A program made the translations under genes and the position numbers. From Candidatus Zixiibacteriota bacterium (GTDB lineage: Bacteria > Zixibacteria > MSB-5A5 > GN15 > FEB-12), in NCBI GenBank assembly GCA_003641345.1, contig QNAD01000081.1:1-8218 (forward strand): 8,218 nt of DNA. The letters are read 5' to 3'. Below are positions 1 to 5,895 of the stretch, piece by piece. The first letter of the stretch is position 1; the number at the start of each line of letters is the position of its first letter. The notes beneath the pieces are model-generated. The model had not been told where the DNA came from. It ran no database searches and saw only the letters and a program-made list of their open reading frames with translations.

Positions 1-438
1 AGTTGAAAAAATTGATATTATAATCGACGTCATATTATTGGAACAAAATCTTGAAATTGGCATCGTTTTCAAATCAATATTACGTACTCCAAGAATAAAT
101 CTCTTGCCATTTTCTAGAGCAAAAAACTTTGGGATTTCTTCGGGAAGGTGTTGTAAATCTGAGTCAAGGGTCAATACTGAACGATAATTATTATTAATAG
201 CATATCTAAAACCTGCCATCAGCCCGGCGCCCTTGCCTTGGTTTTGTTCAAAATTTATATATTTGACTTTGTGCTTTTTCAGAATTTCCAATGTGTTATC
301 GGTGGAACCATCGTTGACAAAAAGCAGGTTTTCTTCACAGACATATTTTTTAACCCGGTTGATAAGTTCCTCAAGGTAATCGCCGGCGTTATATGCTGGA
401 ATGATTACCAAAGTTGAATGCTGATTAATATTTGTCAT
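1..438 (-). CDS. Family 2 glycosyltransferase, N-terminal part (cut by window edge)
   Basis: The frame is open from ATG at 438 to the window edge (146 codons, no stop), so the C-terminus is missing. It shows the GT-A nucleotide-sugar fold of family GT2: PAYN at residues 14-17, VNDGSTDNT at 41-49, NQGKGAGL at 66-73, and the acidic metal-binding motif as DSDLQH at 92-97 (often DADGQH in relatives). The following GVRN...MPISR...SNN stretch resembles the dolichyl-phosphate-mannose-synthase-like branch, which usually transfers sugars to lipid carriers or cell-envelope glycans at the cytoplasmic membrane. The donor and acceptor cannot be read from the sequence. No Shine-Dalgarno sequence precedes the ATG; a TATAAA sits just upstream instead. 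It lies 42 bases downstream of tRNA-Pro on the same strand. Family call is firm; exact function and any membrane-anchoring C-terminus are unknown. Confidence 0.88.
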   Translation of the reverse strand, partial: MTNINQHSTLVIIPAYNAGDYLEELINRVKKYVCEENLLFVNDGSTDNTLEILKKHKVKYINFEQNQGKGAGLMAGFRYAINNNYRSVLTLDSDLQHLPEEIPKFFALENGKRFILGVRNIDLKTMPISRFCSNNMTSIIISIFST

Positions 439-443
439 ATTAT

Positions 444-449
444 TTTATA
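444..449 (-). promoter_or_regulatory. Possible -10 box next to the glycosyltransferase start
   Basis: On the minus strand TATAAA occupies 449-444, only five bases before the ATG at 438. If it is a -10 element, transcription would begin at or within a base or two of the start codon, giving a leaderless mRNA. That would fit the absence of a Shine-Dalgarno site. The -35 position holds only a weak TTTTCT (472-467, 17-base spacer). The stretch is very AT-rich, so a chance match is likely. Confidence 0.25.
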
Positions 450-480
450 CTAACGATAATATAGAAAGAAAAGAAAAAAA

Positions 481-558
481 TGGTCGGAGCGAGCCGATTT
501 GAACGGCCGACCTCTCGCACCCCAAGCGAGTGCGCTAACCAGGCTGCGCTACGCTCCG
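481..558 (-). tRNA. tRNA-Pro, anticodon GGG, CCA encoded
   Basis: A complete 78-base cloverleaf can be folded by hand. The acceptor stem CGGAGCG (558-552) pairs with CGCTCCG (491-485), followed by discriminator A and an encoded CCA (483-481). The D stem is GCGC/GCGC. The anticodon stem CTCGC/GCGAG encloses the loop TTGGGGT with anticodon GGG (523-521), which reads the proline codon CCC, and G follows the anticodon. The T stem GGCCG/CGGCT has one G-U pair and loop TTCAAAT. The body resembles bacterial tRNA-Pro, including the CGGNGNG 5' end and discriminator A. A T-rich run (480-468) directly follows the CCA and may help 3' processing or termination. The tRNA follows merR by 44 bases. Confidence 0.97.
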
Positions 559-578
559 ACATTACAAAAACCAGGCCC

Positions 579-606
579 AATCTATTGAAAATTCGAAAAA
601 ACTCAA
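579..606 (-). promoter_or_regulatory. Candidate promoter for tRNA-Pro
   Basis: On the minus strand TTGAGT (606-601, overlapping the merR stop) and TAGATT (584-579) are separated by 16 bases; each matches four of six sigma-70 consensus bases. The bases after the -10, GGGCCTG (578-572), form a GC-rich discriminator, a known hallmark of growth-rate and stringently controlled stable-RNA promoters. The start would fall near 572, about 14 bases before the tRNA. The call is inferred from sequence only; read-through from the merR transcript is the alternative. Confidence 0.4.
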
Positions 607-950
607 GAGAAAAGTTTTAGTAAATCTTCCACATCTTTTCTGATCTGACTTGCTATCGTTTTGACTTTAGCTGAGTTACGAGAAGTGGTTTTAACTTCAC
701 TTGGTTTTTTCATACTTAATTTTTGTCGTGCGCCATCGATAGTTAACTTTTCTTTAGTGCGAAGATGAACTATCTGGTTGATAATTTCTATATCTTTATC
801 AGTATAAATTCTATTTCCGCCCCGATTTTTTTTCGGTTTCAAATTCGGAAACTCTTTTTCCCAATAGCGAAGGACATAAGCTTCCAATCCGGTAAGTTTC
901 GCTACTTCACTAATGGAATAATACAATTTTTTGTTAGGTACTTTTCCCAT
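603..950 (-). CDS. MerR-type winged-helix DNA-binding regulator, small
   Basis: This 115-residue protein carries a MerR helix-turn-helix: YYSISEVAKLTGLEAYVLRYWEKEF at about residues 10-34 contains the recognition helix, and NRGGNRIYTDKDIEIINQI at 42-60 forms the wing and second helical pair. The rest (about 60-115) is a charged helical tail rich in Lys and Ser with no recognisable effector domain. There is no cysteine, so it is not a thiol or metal sensor of the MerR/CueR/SoxR kind. Such proteins bind DNA as dimers, often in promoters with long spacers; the target here is unknown. ATG at 950 is preceded by AAGGGG (960-955), four bases from the start, and gpsA ends only 18 bases upstream, so the two are probably co-transcribed. 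Co-transcription suggests, but does not show, a role in glycerolipid control. Confidence 0.9.
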   Translation of the reverse strand: MGKVPNKKLYYSISEVAKLTGLEAYVLRYWEKEFPNLKPKKNRGGNRIYTDKDIEIINQIVHLRTKEKLTIDGARQKLSMKKPSEVKTTSRNSAKVKTIASQIRKDVEDLLKLFS

Positions 951-968
951 ATTTCCCCTTCAACTATA

Positions 969-1970
969 TCACCATACTTCAGATTTCAATTTTCTTAACA
1001 TCAGCTCTTCAATCGCCACCTGAGGTGATTTTTCTTTGAAAAGAATGTTATACACTTCGGTCGTAATTGGCATTTCAATATTATTGATCTGTGCCAATTC
1101 ATAACCACTTTTAGTTGTTTGAACCCCCTCGGCAACCATCGCCATAGACTCTAAAATTTCCTTTAGTTTTAATCCTTGTCCTAATCTTTCACCAACAAAT
1201 CTATTACGGCTGTGCTTGGAACTGCAGGTGGTGATAAGGTCTCCAATACCTGACAATCCGGCAAAAGTAGCCGAATCAGCTCCCATCGAAATCCCCAGAC
1301 GTGTAATCTCAGCCAATCCTCTCGTCATAAGCGCACCACGGGTATTATCCCCCATCCCTAAGCCATCGGCAATTCCTGACCCGATAGCAATAATATTTTT
1401 TAAAGCTCCACCCAGTTCCACCCCAATTAAATCTTCAGAATTATAAACCCTGAAATATTGATTGCTAAAAGCTTCTTGAGTCAAATTTATAAATTCGTTG
1501 TGAGAACCTGCGACTACCACTGTTGTTGGCAAATTACGGATAACTTCTTCGGCATGCGAAGGACCTGACAGAGTAGCAATTCTTGCCGGAACTGGCGTAA
1601 ACTCTTCACTGATTACTTCTGACATTCTTTTAAGAGTTTTGACCTCGACTCCTTTGGCAACATTAACAAATCCTGCCTGAGGCGGATAAGATTTTATTTG
1701 TTTCAGGACATGCCTAAGTGATTGTGAGGGAACAGCTAAAATTATAATTTCTGCATCAGAGATAGCATATTCAAGATTATTAGTAACCTCAATGTCATCC
1801 TGCAATTTGAAATCATTCAATTTTTCAGGAATAGTTCTATGAGATAGTAATTTATTATATTCATCAGGATTAAATTCCCAAAGAGTAACTTCATGTCCGT
1901 TTTTTGAGAGTAAGTAGGCAATTGCCATTCCCCATGATCCTGCCCCAAGGATGCATGCTTTAGTTCTCAT
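969..1970 (-). CDS. gpsA: NAD(P)-dependent glycerol-3-phosphate dehydrogenase
   Basis: GpsA reduces dihydroxyacetone phosphate to sn-glycerol 3-phosphate in the cytoplasm, supplying the backbone of phospholipids. The 333-residue length is usual. The N-terminal Rossmann fold shows GAGSWG at residues 9-14. LAVPS (78-82) and VAKGVE (104-109, with Lys106) are family signatures, as is SGPSHAEEV (135-143). ELGGALKNIIAIGSGI (185-200) carries the likely catalytic Lys191, and NTRGALMTRG (209-218) and GIGDLITTCSS (241-251) complete the substrate-binding C-terminal helical domain. No key residue is missing. The ATG at 1970 overlaps the plsY stop in an ATGA arrangement, and GGGAG (1984-1980) lies nine bases upstream inside plsY, so translation is probably coupled to plsY. 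PlsY uses the GpsA product directly. Confidence 0.98.
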   Translation of the reverse strand: MRTKACILGAGSWGMAIAYLLSKNGHEVTLWEFNPDEYNKLLSHRTIPEKLNDFKLQDDIEVTNNLEYAISDAEIIILAVPSQSLRHVLKQIKSYPPQAGFVNVAKGVEVKTLKRMSEVISEEFTPVPARIATLSGPSHAEEVIRNLPTTVVVAGSHNEFINLTQEAFSNQYFRVYNSEDLIGVELGGALKNIIAIGSGIADGLGMGDNTRGALMTRGLAEITRLGISMGADSATFAGLSGIGDLITTCSSKHSRNRFVGERLGQGLKLKEILESMAMVAEGVQTTKSGYELAQINNIEMPITTEVYNILFKEKSPQVAIEELMLRKLKSEVW

Positions 1971-2614
1971 TGCTGATTTCTCCCTTTTGAAGAAAAACTG
2001 AATCTATTTTCTGTTCCATTTAAAATTCTGCTAATATTATGACGATGGGTAATTAGAATCATAAACGCTAAAATTATCGCTAAAAAAAGATTCACTGTCG
2101 CAATTTCTTTGCTAAGCATAAATTTCTCAATAAATATAAACAGTGCAAAACCAACCGCCGCTACCATCGAACCAAGTGATACGTATTTTGAAATTAAAAG
2201 GACAACAACAAAAATCAGAAACGCAACCAGAGTCTCTAAAGGCATCAACGAAACAATAACTCCCAATGCGGTGTTGACTCCTTTACCCCCTTTAAATTTC
2301 AAATAAACCGGAAAAACATGACCAAGAATAGCAACAAATCCACAGATTACTTGAAAACTTTCAAGACCAATACTTTGAACTCCAATAACATTATAGAAGA
2401 ACCCAGCAAAGACAACTGCCAAAACTCCCTTTAAAATATCTCCAGCAAAAACCCATGATGCAACTTTGCCTCCAGCTATTCGCCAGACATTAGTAGCACC
2501 AATATTTCCAGAACCATACTGCCTGATATCCTTAATGCCGTAGATACGGCAGACAATCAAACCGAATGGGACAGAACCTATCAAATAGGCAAATATAACA
2601 GGTATTGCAATCAT
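1967..2614 (-). CDS. plsY: Glycerol-3-phosphate acyltransferase (acyl-phosphate type)
   Basis: PlsY is an integral membrane enzyme that moves a fatty acyl group from acyl phosphate (made by PlsX) to sn-glycerol 3-phosphate, giving lysophosphatidic acid. The 215-residue protein is hydrophobic with several membrane helices. Family motifs are visible: GSVPFG at 13-18, GSGNIGATNVWR at 34-45, AGDILKG at 57-63, GHVFPVYLKFKGGKG at 98-112 (the glycine-rich loop), and HRHNISRILNGTE at 190-202. The C-terminal tail (203-215) is short and polar. No Shine-Dalgarno sequence is seen before ATG 2614 (upstream bases are nearly all A/T), yet the N-terminus matches the usual start of the family, so the start is accepted. 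It heads the plsY-gpsA-merR cluster. plsX is not in the window. Confidence 0.97.
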   Translation of the reverse strand: MIAIPVIFAYLIGSVPFGLIVCRIYGIKDIRQYGSGNIGATNVWRIAGGKVASWVFAGDILKGVLAVVFAGFFYNVIGVQSIGLESFQVICGFVAILGHVFPVYLKFKGGKGVNTALGVIVSLMPLETLVAFLIFVVVLLISKYVSLGSMVAAVGFALFIFIEKFMLSKEIATVNLFLAIILAFMILITHRHNISRILNGTENRFSFSSKGRNQQ

Positions 2615-2681
2615 ATATAAAATCTAAAAATCAAATAATATCTTCGACTGTAACAAAAACAGGCAGCCAACAAAAATTATT

Positions 2682-3128
2682 TTATTCAGTTATTATGTCC
2701 TCAGGACTGTCAGTAGTTTCCCAATCATCCTCAACTGGCAAATACTCTTCCAATTCAGGGAAATATTCAACCATGGCATCCATCAAAAGTATTACTTCTG
2801 CTGAATCTACTTTTTTATCAGATGGCACAGATTGAATCTGCTGGAAAAAGATGCCATATTTTTCATAATCTAATTCTGATGTGTTTATTTTCTCAAGGAA
2901 AACTTCTACCAAAGTGCTAAACTTATCAGCATCGATTCCTTCGACTGGTGATTCTTCTAATAATTGCTGAGTGCCGGAGATTACAGTTTGAACGGCAAAT
3001 CTTGCAAGATCATCCTTTTTCACCCAACATGTCACCGCGGCTGCAATTGCCATGACCATAATCACACCAACAACTATCAGCGTGACCATACATCCTTTGG
3101 ACATCTTTTTTTTCTCAGTCTGTTCCAT
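2682..3128 (-). CDS. Uncharacterised single-pass membrane protein
   Basis: I do not recognise this 148-residue protein. It has a short Lys-rich N-terminus (residues 1-11), one strongly hydrophobic segment at about 13-35 (CMVTLIVVGVIMVMAIAAAV and flanks), then a soluble, mostly helical and acidic region. The last 27 residues are particularly rich in Asp and Glu (EYFPELEEYLPVEDDWETTD region). Two cysteines, at 13 and 34, bracket the membrane segment; there is no lipobox and no obvious signal-peptidase site, so it is more likely a membrane anchor than a cleaved signal. Topology is ambiguous because Lys residues flank both sides. ATG 3128 has GAGG (3136-3133) four bases upstream, which supports the start and real translation. 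It lies between the alpha-operon terminator and plsY, probably with its own promoter, 67 bases before plsY. Function unknown. Confidence 0.8.
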   Translation of the reverse strand: MEQTEKKKMSKGCMVTLIVVGVIMVMAIAAAVTCWVKKDDLARFAVQTVISGTQQLLEESPVEGIDADKFSTLVEVFLEKINTSELDYEKYGIFFQQIQSVPSDKKVDSAEVILLMDAMVEYFPELEEYLPVEDDWETTDSPEDIITE

Positions 3129-3152
3129 TATCCCTCACTATATTTAAGTTTT

Positions 3153-3183
3153 TATATAGCCTGATTAAAACATGTCATATCAA
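3153..3183 (-). promoter_or_regulatory. Possible sigma-70 promoter of the membrane-protein gene
   Basis: On the minus strand TTGATA (3183-3178) and TATATA (3158-3153) lie upstream of the 148-residue membrane protein. The hexamers match consensus at four or five of six bases, but the 19-base spacer is longer than ideal. A start near 3146 would give a leader of about 18 bases including the Shine-Dalgarno site. A promoter is needed somewhere here because the terminator at 3276-3311 separates this gene from rplQ. The whole stretch is AT-rich, so the exact position is uncertain. Confidence 0.35.
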
Positions 3184-3198
3184 TCGATTTAAGATAAG

Positions 3199-3235
3199 AG
3201 TTGATGTTCAACTTTACGTAAATAATAGTAAATAA
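3199..3235. promoter_or_regulatory. Symmetric operator-like sequences upstream of the membrane-protein gene
   Basis: Three simple repeats are packed here. AGTTGA-TGT-TCAACT (3199-3213) is a perfect inverted repeat with six-base arms. It is joined to the perfect palindrome TTTACGTAAA (3213-3222). GTAAATAA then occurs twice, at 3218-3225 and 3228-3235, exactly ten bases apart. They lie just upstream of the candidate -35 element, where an activator could bind. This is inference from symmetry alone; no known binding protein is matched. Confidence 0.35.
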
Positions 3236-3275
3236 GAATTAGTGATACAAGCAATTAATTATGAAATGAAAATAG

Positions 3276-3311
3276 AAAAAACCCACCAAGGCAATTGCCG
3301 AAGCGGGCTTT
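3276..3311 (-). terminator. Rho-independent terminator of the alpha operon
   Basis: Read on the minus strand, AAAGCCCGC (3311-3303) pairs with GTGGGTTTT (3286-3278), nine pairs including two G-U, and runs into six T residues (3281-3276). The loop contains the palindrome GGCAATTGCC (3299-3290), which can add a small inner stem. It sits 26 bases after the rplQ stop, the expected end of the spc/alpha transcript. On the plus strand no comparable T-tract is present, so it works mainly in one direction. Confidence 0.88.
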
Positions 3312-3337
3312 AAAATTACAAAATTGTTAGCTTCTTT

Positions 3338-3772
3338 TTATTCAGGTTTTTCAGATTTTGAAGCTTTTTTAGTTTTTTTCGCTTTTTTGTCTTTCTTGTC
3401 TGTCTCTTTAACCTTTTTCTCAGTCAAAAGTTCGACAACCGACATTGGAGCACCATCTCCACGGCGAACGCCAAGTTTCACAACACGTGTAAAACCGGAA
3501 TCACGGTCTGAGAACTGTGGGACGATCTCCGAAAAGAGCTTTTTGAAAACATCTTTTTGTTTGATAGTCTTGGCTACCTGTCGCTTGGAATGAAGCGTAT
3601 CCTCTTTTGCGGTAGAAATAATTTTATCTACCACTGGTTTAAGAGCTTTGGCTTTAGCGTCAGTTGTTTTAATCACACGATGGAGAAACAATGACATAGC
3701 CATATTTGACATTAGTGCTTCACGATGCGGCTTGGTTCGTCCCAACTTTTTTACTTTATCACGATGTCCCAT
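3338..3772 (-). CDS. rplQ: Large-subunit ribosomal protein L17 with Lys-rich tail
   Basis: L17 binds 23S rRNA near the peptide exit tunnel. Residues 1-116 match the family: MGHRDKVKKLGRTKPHREAL at the N-terminus, RVIKTTDAKAKALKPVVDKII in the middle, and FTRVVKLGVRRGDGAPMSVVELL before the tail. The protein is 144 residues, compared with about 115-130 in many bacteria. The extra part (117-144) is a low-complexity stretch with 13 Lys and 6 acidic residues out of 28, probably disordered. ATG 3772 lies 16 bases after rpoA; only a weak GAAAG precedes it, so translation may depend on ribosomes arriving from rpoA. It is the last gene before the terminator at 3276-3311. Confidence 0.97.
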   Translation of the reverse strand: MGHRDKVKKLGRTKPHREALMSNMAMSLFLHRVIKTTDAKAKALKPVVDKIISTAKEDTLHSKRQVAKTIKQKDVFKKLFSEIVPQFSDRDSGFTRVVKLGVRRGDGAPMSVVELLTEKKVKETDKKDKKAKKTKKASKSEKPE

Positions 3773-3788
3773 TTTCTACTTTCAATTC

Positions 3789-4772
3789 TTATTTATTTTG
3801 AGTTTCCAAATATTTCGAAATATCCATGCCAAACGACAATTCTAAATCTTCCAGTATCGCCCCAATTTCATTGAGGGATTTACGCCCAAAATTACGATAC
3901 TTAAGCATTTCACTTTCAGATTTAGTAACCAGTTCTTCCAGATTCTGAATATTAGCGGCTCTCAGACAGTTCGAAGACCTAACCGAAAGTTCCAATTCAT
4001 CGACACGGGTTCTAAGAAGATTTCTCATACGTACAGTTTCTTCATCTTCTTCCGGTTCTTCCTCAACCATTATTGTTTCATCCATATGGATAAACAGTTG
4101 CAAATTGTCTTTCAACAACTTAGCGGCATAACTTAAAGCATCTTCAGGGGTAATAGTGCCATCGGTTGTAATTTCCATAATCAAACGATCATAGTCAGTT
4201 CTCTGTCCAACACGTGTATTCTCCACTCTATAAGAAACTTTAACGACAGGAGAGAATAAAGAATCAACAAAGATTGTTCCAACAGGCACATCATCTCTTT
4301 TGTTCATTTCGGCAAGGTGGTAACTTTGACCGGAATCAACATCTATTTCCAATTCAAATTCAATATCTTCAGTTAATTCACATATGTGCAGATCTGAATT
4401 TATAATTTCTATTTCCGAGTCACTTGATAACATACCAGCTGTAATTTTCCCTTTGGCATTTGTTTTTAAAGTAAGTGTGCGAAGTTCATCGGCGTGCATT
4501 TTAAAACGAATATTTTTGACATTCAAAACGATATTAGTAACATCCTCATAAACGCCTTCAACCGTAGAAAACTCATGCAAAACACCTTTAATGCGCATGG
4601 AGACAACAGCGGCTCCTTGAATAGAATTTAGAAGTACTCTTCTCAGAGCATTTCCCAGTGTAGCTCCGTATCCTCTTTCGAGCGGTTCTACAATAAATCT
4701 TGAATAATTATCAGTAGCCGAAGATTGATCAGTTATGACTTCTTTCGGCATTGTAATTGGCTTCCATTTCAT
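3789..4772 (-). CDS. rpoA: DNA-directed RNA polymerase alpha subunit
   Basis: RpoA dimerises to start assembly of RNA polymerase and contacts promoter UP elements and activators. The 327 residues show both domains. The N-terminal domain (about 1-235) has FIVEPLERGYGATLGNALRRVLL at 26-48 and VLHEFSTVEGVYEDVTNIVLN at 64-84. An acidic linker (236-246) leads to the C-terminal domain (about 250-315), with VRSSNCLRAANI at 264-275 and FGRKSLNEI at 295-303. Arg265, Asn268, Cys269, Gly296, Lys298 and Ser299 fall at the same numbers as the DNA-contacting residues of the E. coli protein, so UP-element binding is probably retained. The upstream GGAGG (4790-4786) is 13 bases from ATG, longer than usual, and sits in a small hairpin. 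It lies between rpsD (35-base gap) and rplQ (16). Confidence 0.99.
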   Translation of the reverse strand: MKWKPITMPKEVITDQSSATDNYSRFIVEPLERGYGATLGNALRRVLLNSIQGAAVVSMRIKGVLHEFSTVEGVYEDVTNIVLNVKNIRFKMHADELRTLTLKTNAKGKITAGMLSSDSEIEIINSDLHICELTEDIEFELEIDVDSGQSYHLAEMNKRDDVPVGTIFVDSLFSPVVKVSYRVENTRVGQRTDYDRLIMEITTDGTITPEDALSYAAKLLKDNLQLFIHMDETIMVEEEPEEDEETVRMRNLLRTRVDELELSVRSSNCLRAANIQNLEELVTKSESEMLKYRNFGRKSLNEIGAILEDLELSFGMDISKYLETQNK

Positions 4773-4782
4773 ATTTTTTTAG

Positions 4783-4795
4783 AATCCTCCGGATT
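4783..4795 (-). promoter_or_regulatory. Small hairpin containing the rpoA Shine-Dalgarno site
   Basis: In the rpsD-rpoA gap the minus strand reads AATCC-GGA-GGATT (4795-4783), five-base arms with a three-base loop. The only Shine-Dalgarno sequence for rpoA, GGAGG (4790-4786), spans the loop and part of the 3' arm. Folding would hide part of it. The stem is short and may be weak; a control role is inference. Confidence 0.3.
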
Positions 4796-4807
4796 TCAGG
4801 GATTTCC

Positions 4808-5437
4808 TTATTTGGAATAAAGCTCAACAATTAGTTGTTCGTTTACGGTCAGCGGAATGTCCATTCTCTTAGGTATTTCTAAAAGTTCACCTTCCAAAGC
4901 CGCTTTATTTAATCTTAACCATGCTAAATCTTCACCGCGACCTACTTCTTTTAAAGCGGCGTGGATAAGATCCAGATTTTTTGATTTTTCTTTTATCTTA
5001 ATAACCTCATTCGGTTTTATCTGGTACGCAGGAATGTCAACAACTCTATTGTTGACCATAACATGACGATGCCTGACCAACTGGCGAGCTGACTTACGCG
5101 AAGGAGCAAAACCCAGACGGTAAACAAGATTATCAAGACGGCTTTCTAACAGTTGAAGCAAAATCTCACCGGTAACGCCGACTTTTTGATCTGCACTTTT
5201 AAAATAATTTTTAAACTGTTTTTCCAGAACGCCGTAAATTCGACGAACTTTTTGTTTCTCACGTAACTGTATCCCATAAGCCGATACTTTTCTACGAGAC
5301 CTTTGTCCATGCTGGCCGGGAGCAAATCCACGGCGGTCAAATGAACATTTATCAGTATAACAGCGAGTCCCTTTAAGAAAGAGTTTCTCACCTTCTCGTC
5401 GACAAAGTTTACAGTTTGCATCGCGATATCTTGCCAT
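4808..5437 (-). CDS. rpsD: Small-subunit ribosomal protein S4, zinc-binding form
   Basis: S4 is a primary 16S rRNA binding protein that nucleates 30S assembly, and in several bacteria also represses its own operon. The 209-residue protein begins MARYRDANCKLC and carries a four-cysteine zinc site (Cys9, Cys12, Cys26, Cys31, spacing as in the zinc-containing S4 of Thermus). The S4 RNA-binding domain follows, with LLQLLESRLDNLVYRLGFAPSRKSARQLVRHRHVMVN at about 90-130. The end (VNEQLIVELYSK) is typical. A TTG directly before the ATG would add one residue, but AGGAG (5447-5443) lies five bases from ATG 5437 and only two from the TTG, so I chose the ATG. It lies 39 bases after rpsK. Confidence 0.98.
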   Translation of the reverse strand: MARYRDANCKLCRREGEKLFLKGTRCYTDKCSFDRRGFAPGQHGQRSRRKVSAYGIQLREKQKVRRIYGVLEKQFKNYFKSADQKVGVTGEILLQLLESRLDNLVYRLGFAPSRKSARQLVRHRHVMVNNRVVDIPAYQIKPNEVIKIKEKSKNLDLIHAALKEVGRGEDLAWLRLNKAALEGELLEIPKRMDIPLTVNEQLIVELYSK

Positions 5438-5442
5438 CAATT

Positions 5443-5447
5443 CTCCT
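5443..5447 (-). promoter_or_regulatory. rpsD ribosome binding site that decides the start
   Basis: AGGAG on the minus strand is followed by AATTG and then ATG. The five-base spacing favours ATG at 5437 over the in-frame TTG at 5440, which would be only two bases away. Confidence 0.8.
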
Positions 5448-5476
5448 AAAAATATCTAAATAATTATTACTACTAA

Positions 5477-5872
5477 TTAAACTCTTCTTCTTTTTGGTGG
5501 ACGACAACCATTATGTGGAATTGGGGTGACATCTCTTATCACAGAAATTTCCAAACCGGCCGCAGATAACGACCTAATAGCCGCTTCACGACCAGACCCC
5601 GGTCCTTTGACTTCAACTTCCACTCTTCTTAATCCCATATCCATAGCTTCTTTAGCAGCGGTAGTAGCTGCCTGCTGAGCGGCAAACGGAGTTGATTTCT
5701 TAGAACCTTTAAAACCGACCTTACCGGCTGAGCCCCAGGAAACAGTATTTCCATATGAATCTGAAATTGTAATAATGGTGTTATTAAAAGTAGATTTAAT
5801 ATGCACCATACCATTTGATTCTACTTTACGACTTTTCTTTTTAGTGCGTCCTTTTCTTTTTGGATCCGCCAC
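5477..5872 (-). CDS. rpsK: Small-subunit ribosomal protein S11
   Basis: S11 sits on the 30S platform near the E site and helps hold the decoding region. The 131 residues show a basic N-terminus ([12 protein letters not shown], 5-16), the [20 protein letters not shown] core (23-42), [14 protein letters not shown] (53-66), [13 protein letters not shown] (90-102) and the conserved end [18 protein letters not shown] (114-131). The Asn-Gly at 121-122 corresponds to the site known to form isoaspartate in E. coli S11. Translation begins at GTG 5872 with GAGG (5882-5879) six bases upstream; no upstream in-frame ATG competes. It lies 23 bases after rpsM. Confidence 0.98.
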   Translation of the reverse strand: MADPKRKGRTKKKSRKVESNGMVHIKSTFNNTIITISDSYGNTVSWGSAGKVGFKGSKKSTPFAAQQAATTAAKEAMDMGLRRVEVEVKGPGSGREAAIRSLSAAGLEISVIRDVTPIPHNGCRPPKRRRV

Positions 5873-5895
5873 AAATCACCTCAATAAATTGGTTG

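Noticed and set aside
481..560. tRNA-Pro as an integration site for a mobile element
   Set aside because: No integrase, no second copy of the tRNA 3' end and no flanking direct repeat is visible; the neighbour downstream is an ordinary glycosyltransferase. Sequence beyond the window edge could change this.
2615..2681. Terminator or promoter between the membrane-protein gene and plsY
   Set aside because: T-rich runs and GGCTGCC are present on the minus strand, but no stem with a usable loop precedes a T-tract, and no convincing -35/-10 pair was found. Read-through into plsY is possible.
2605..2835. Plus-strand Ser/Thr-rich frame over the plsY upstream gap
   Set aside because: Low-complexity composition arises from reading the reverse of the acidic C-terminus of the membrane protein; it has no ribosome binding site and crosses into plsY.
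3324..3593. Plus-strand open frame opposite rplQ, with a Phe-rich start
   Set aside because: The Phe-rich run is just the reverse complement of the Lys codons in the L17 tail; the frame also overlaps the operon end.
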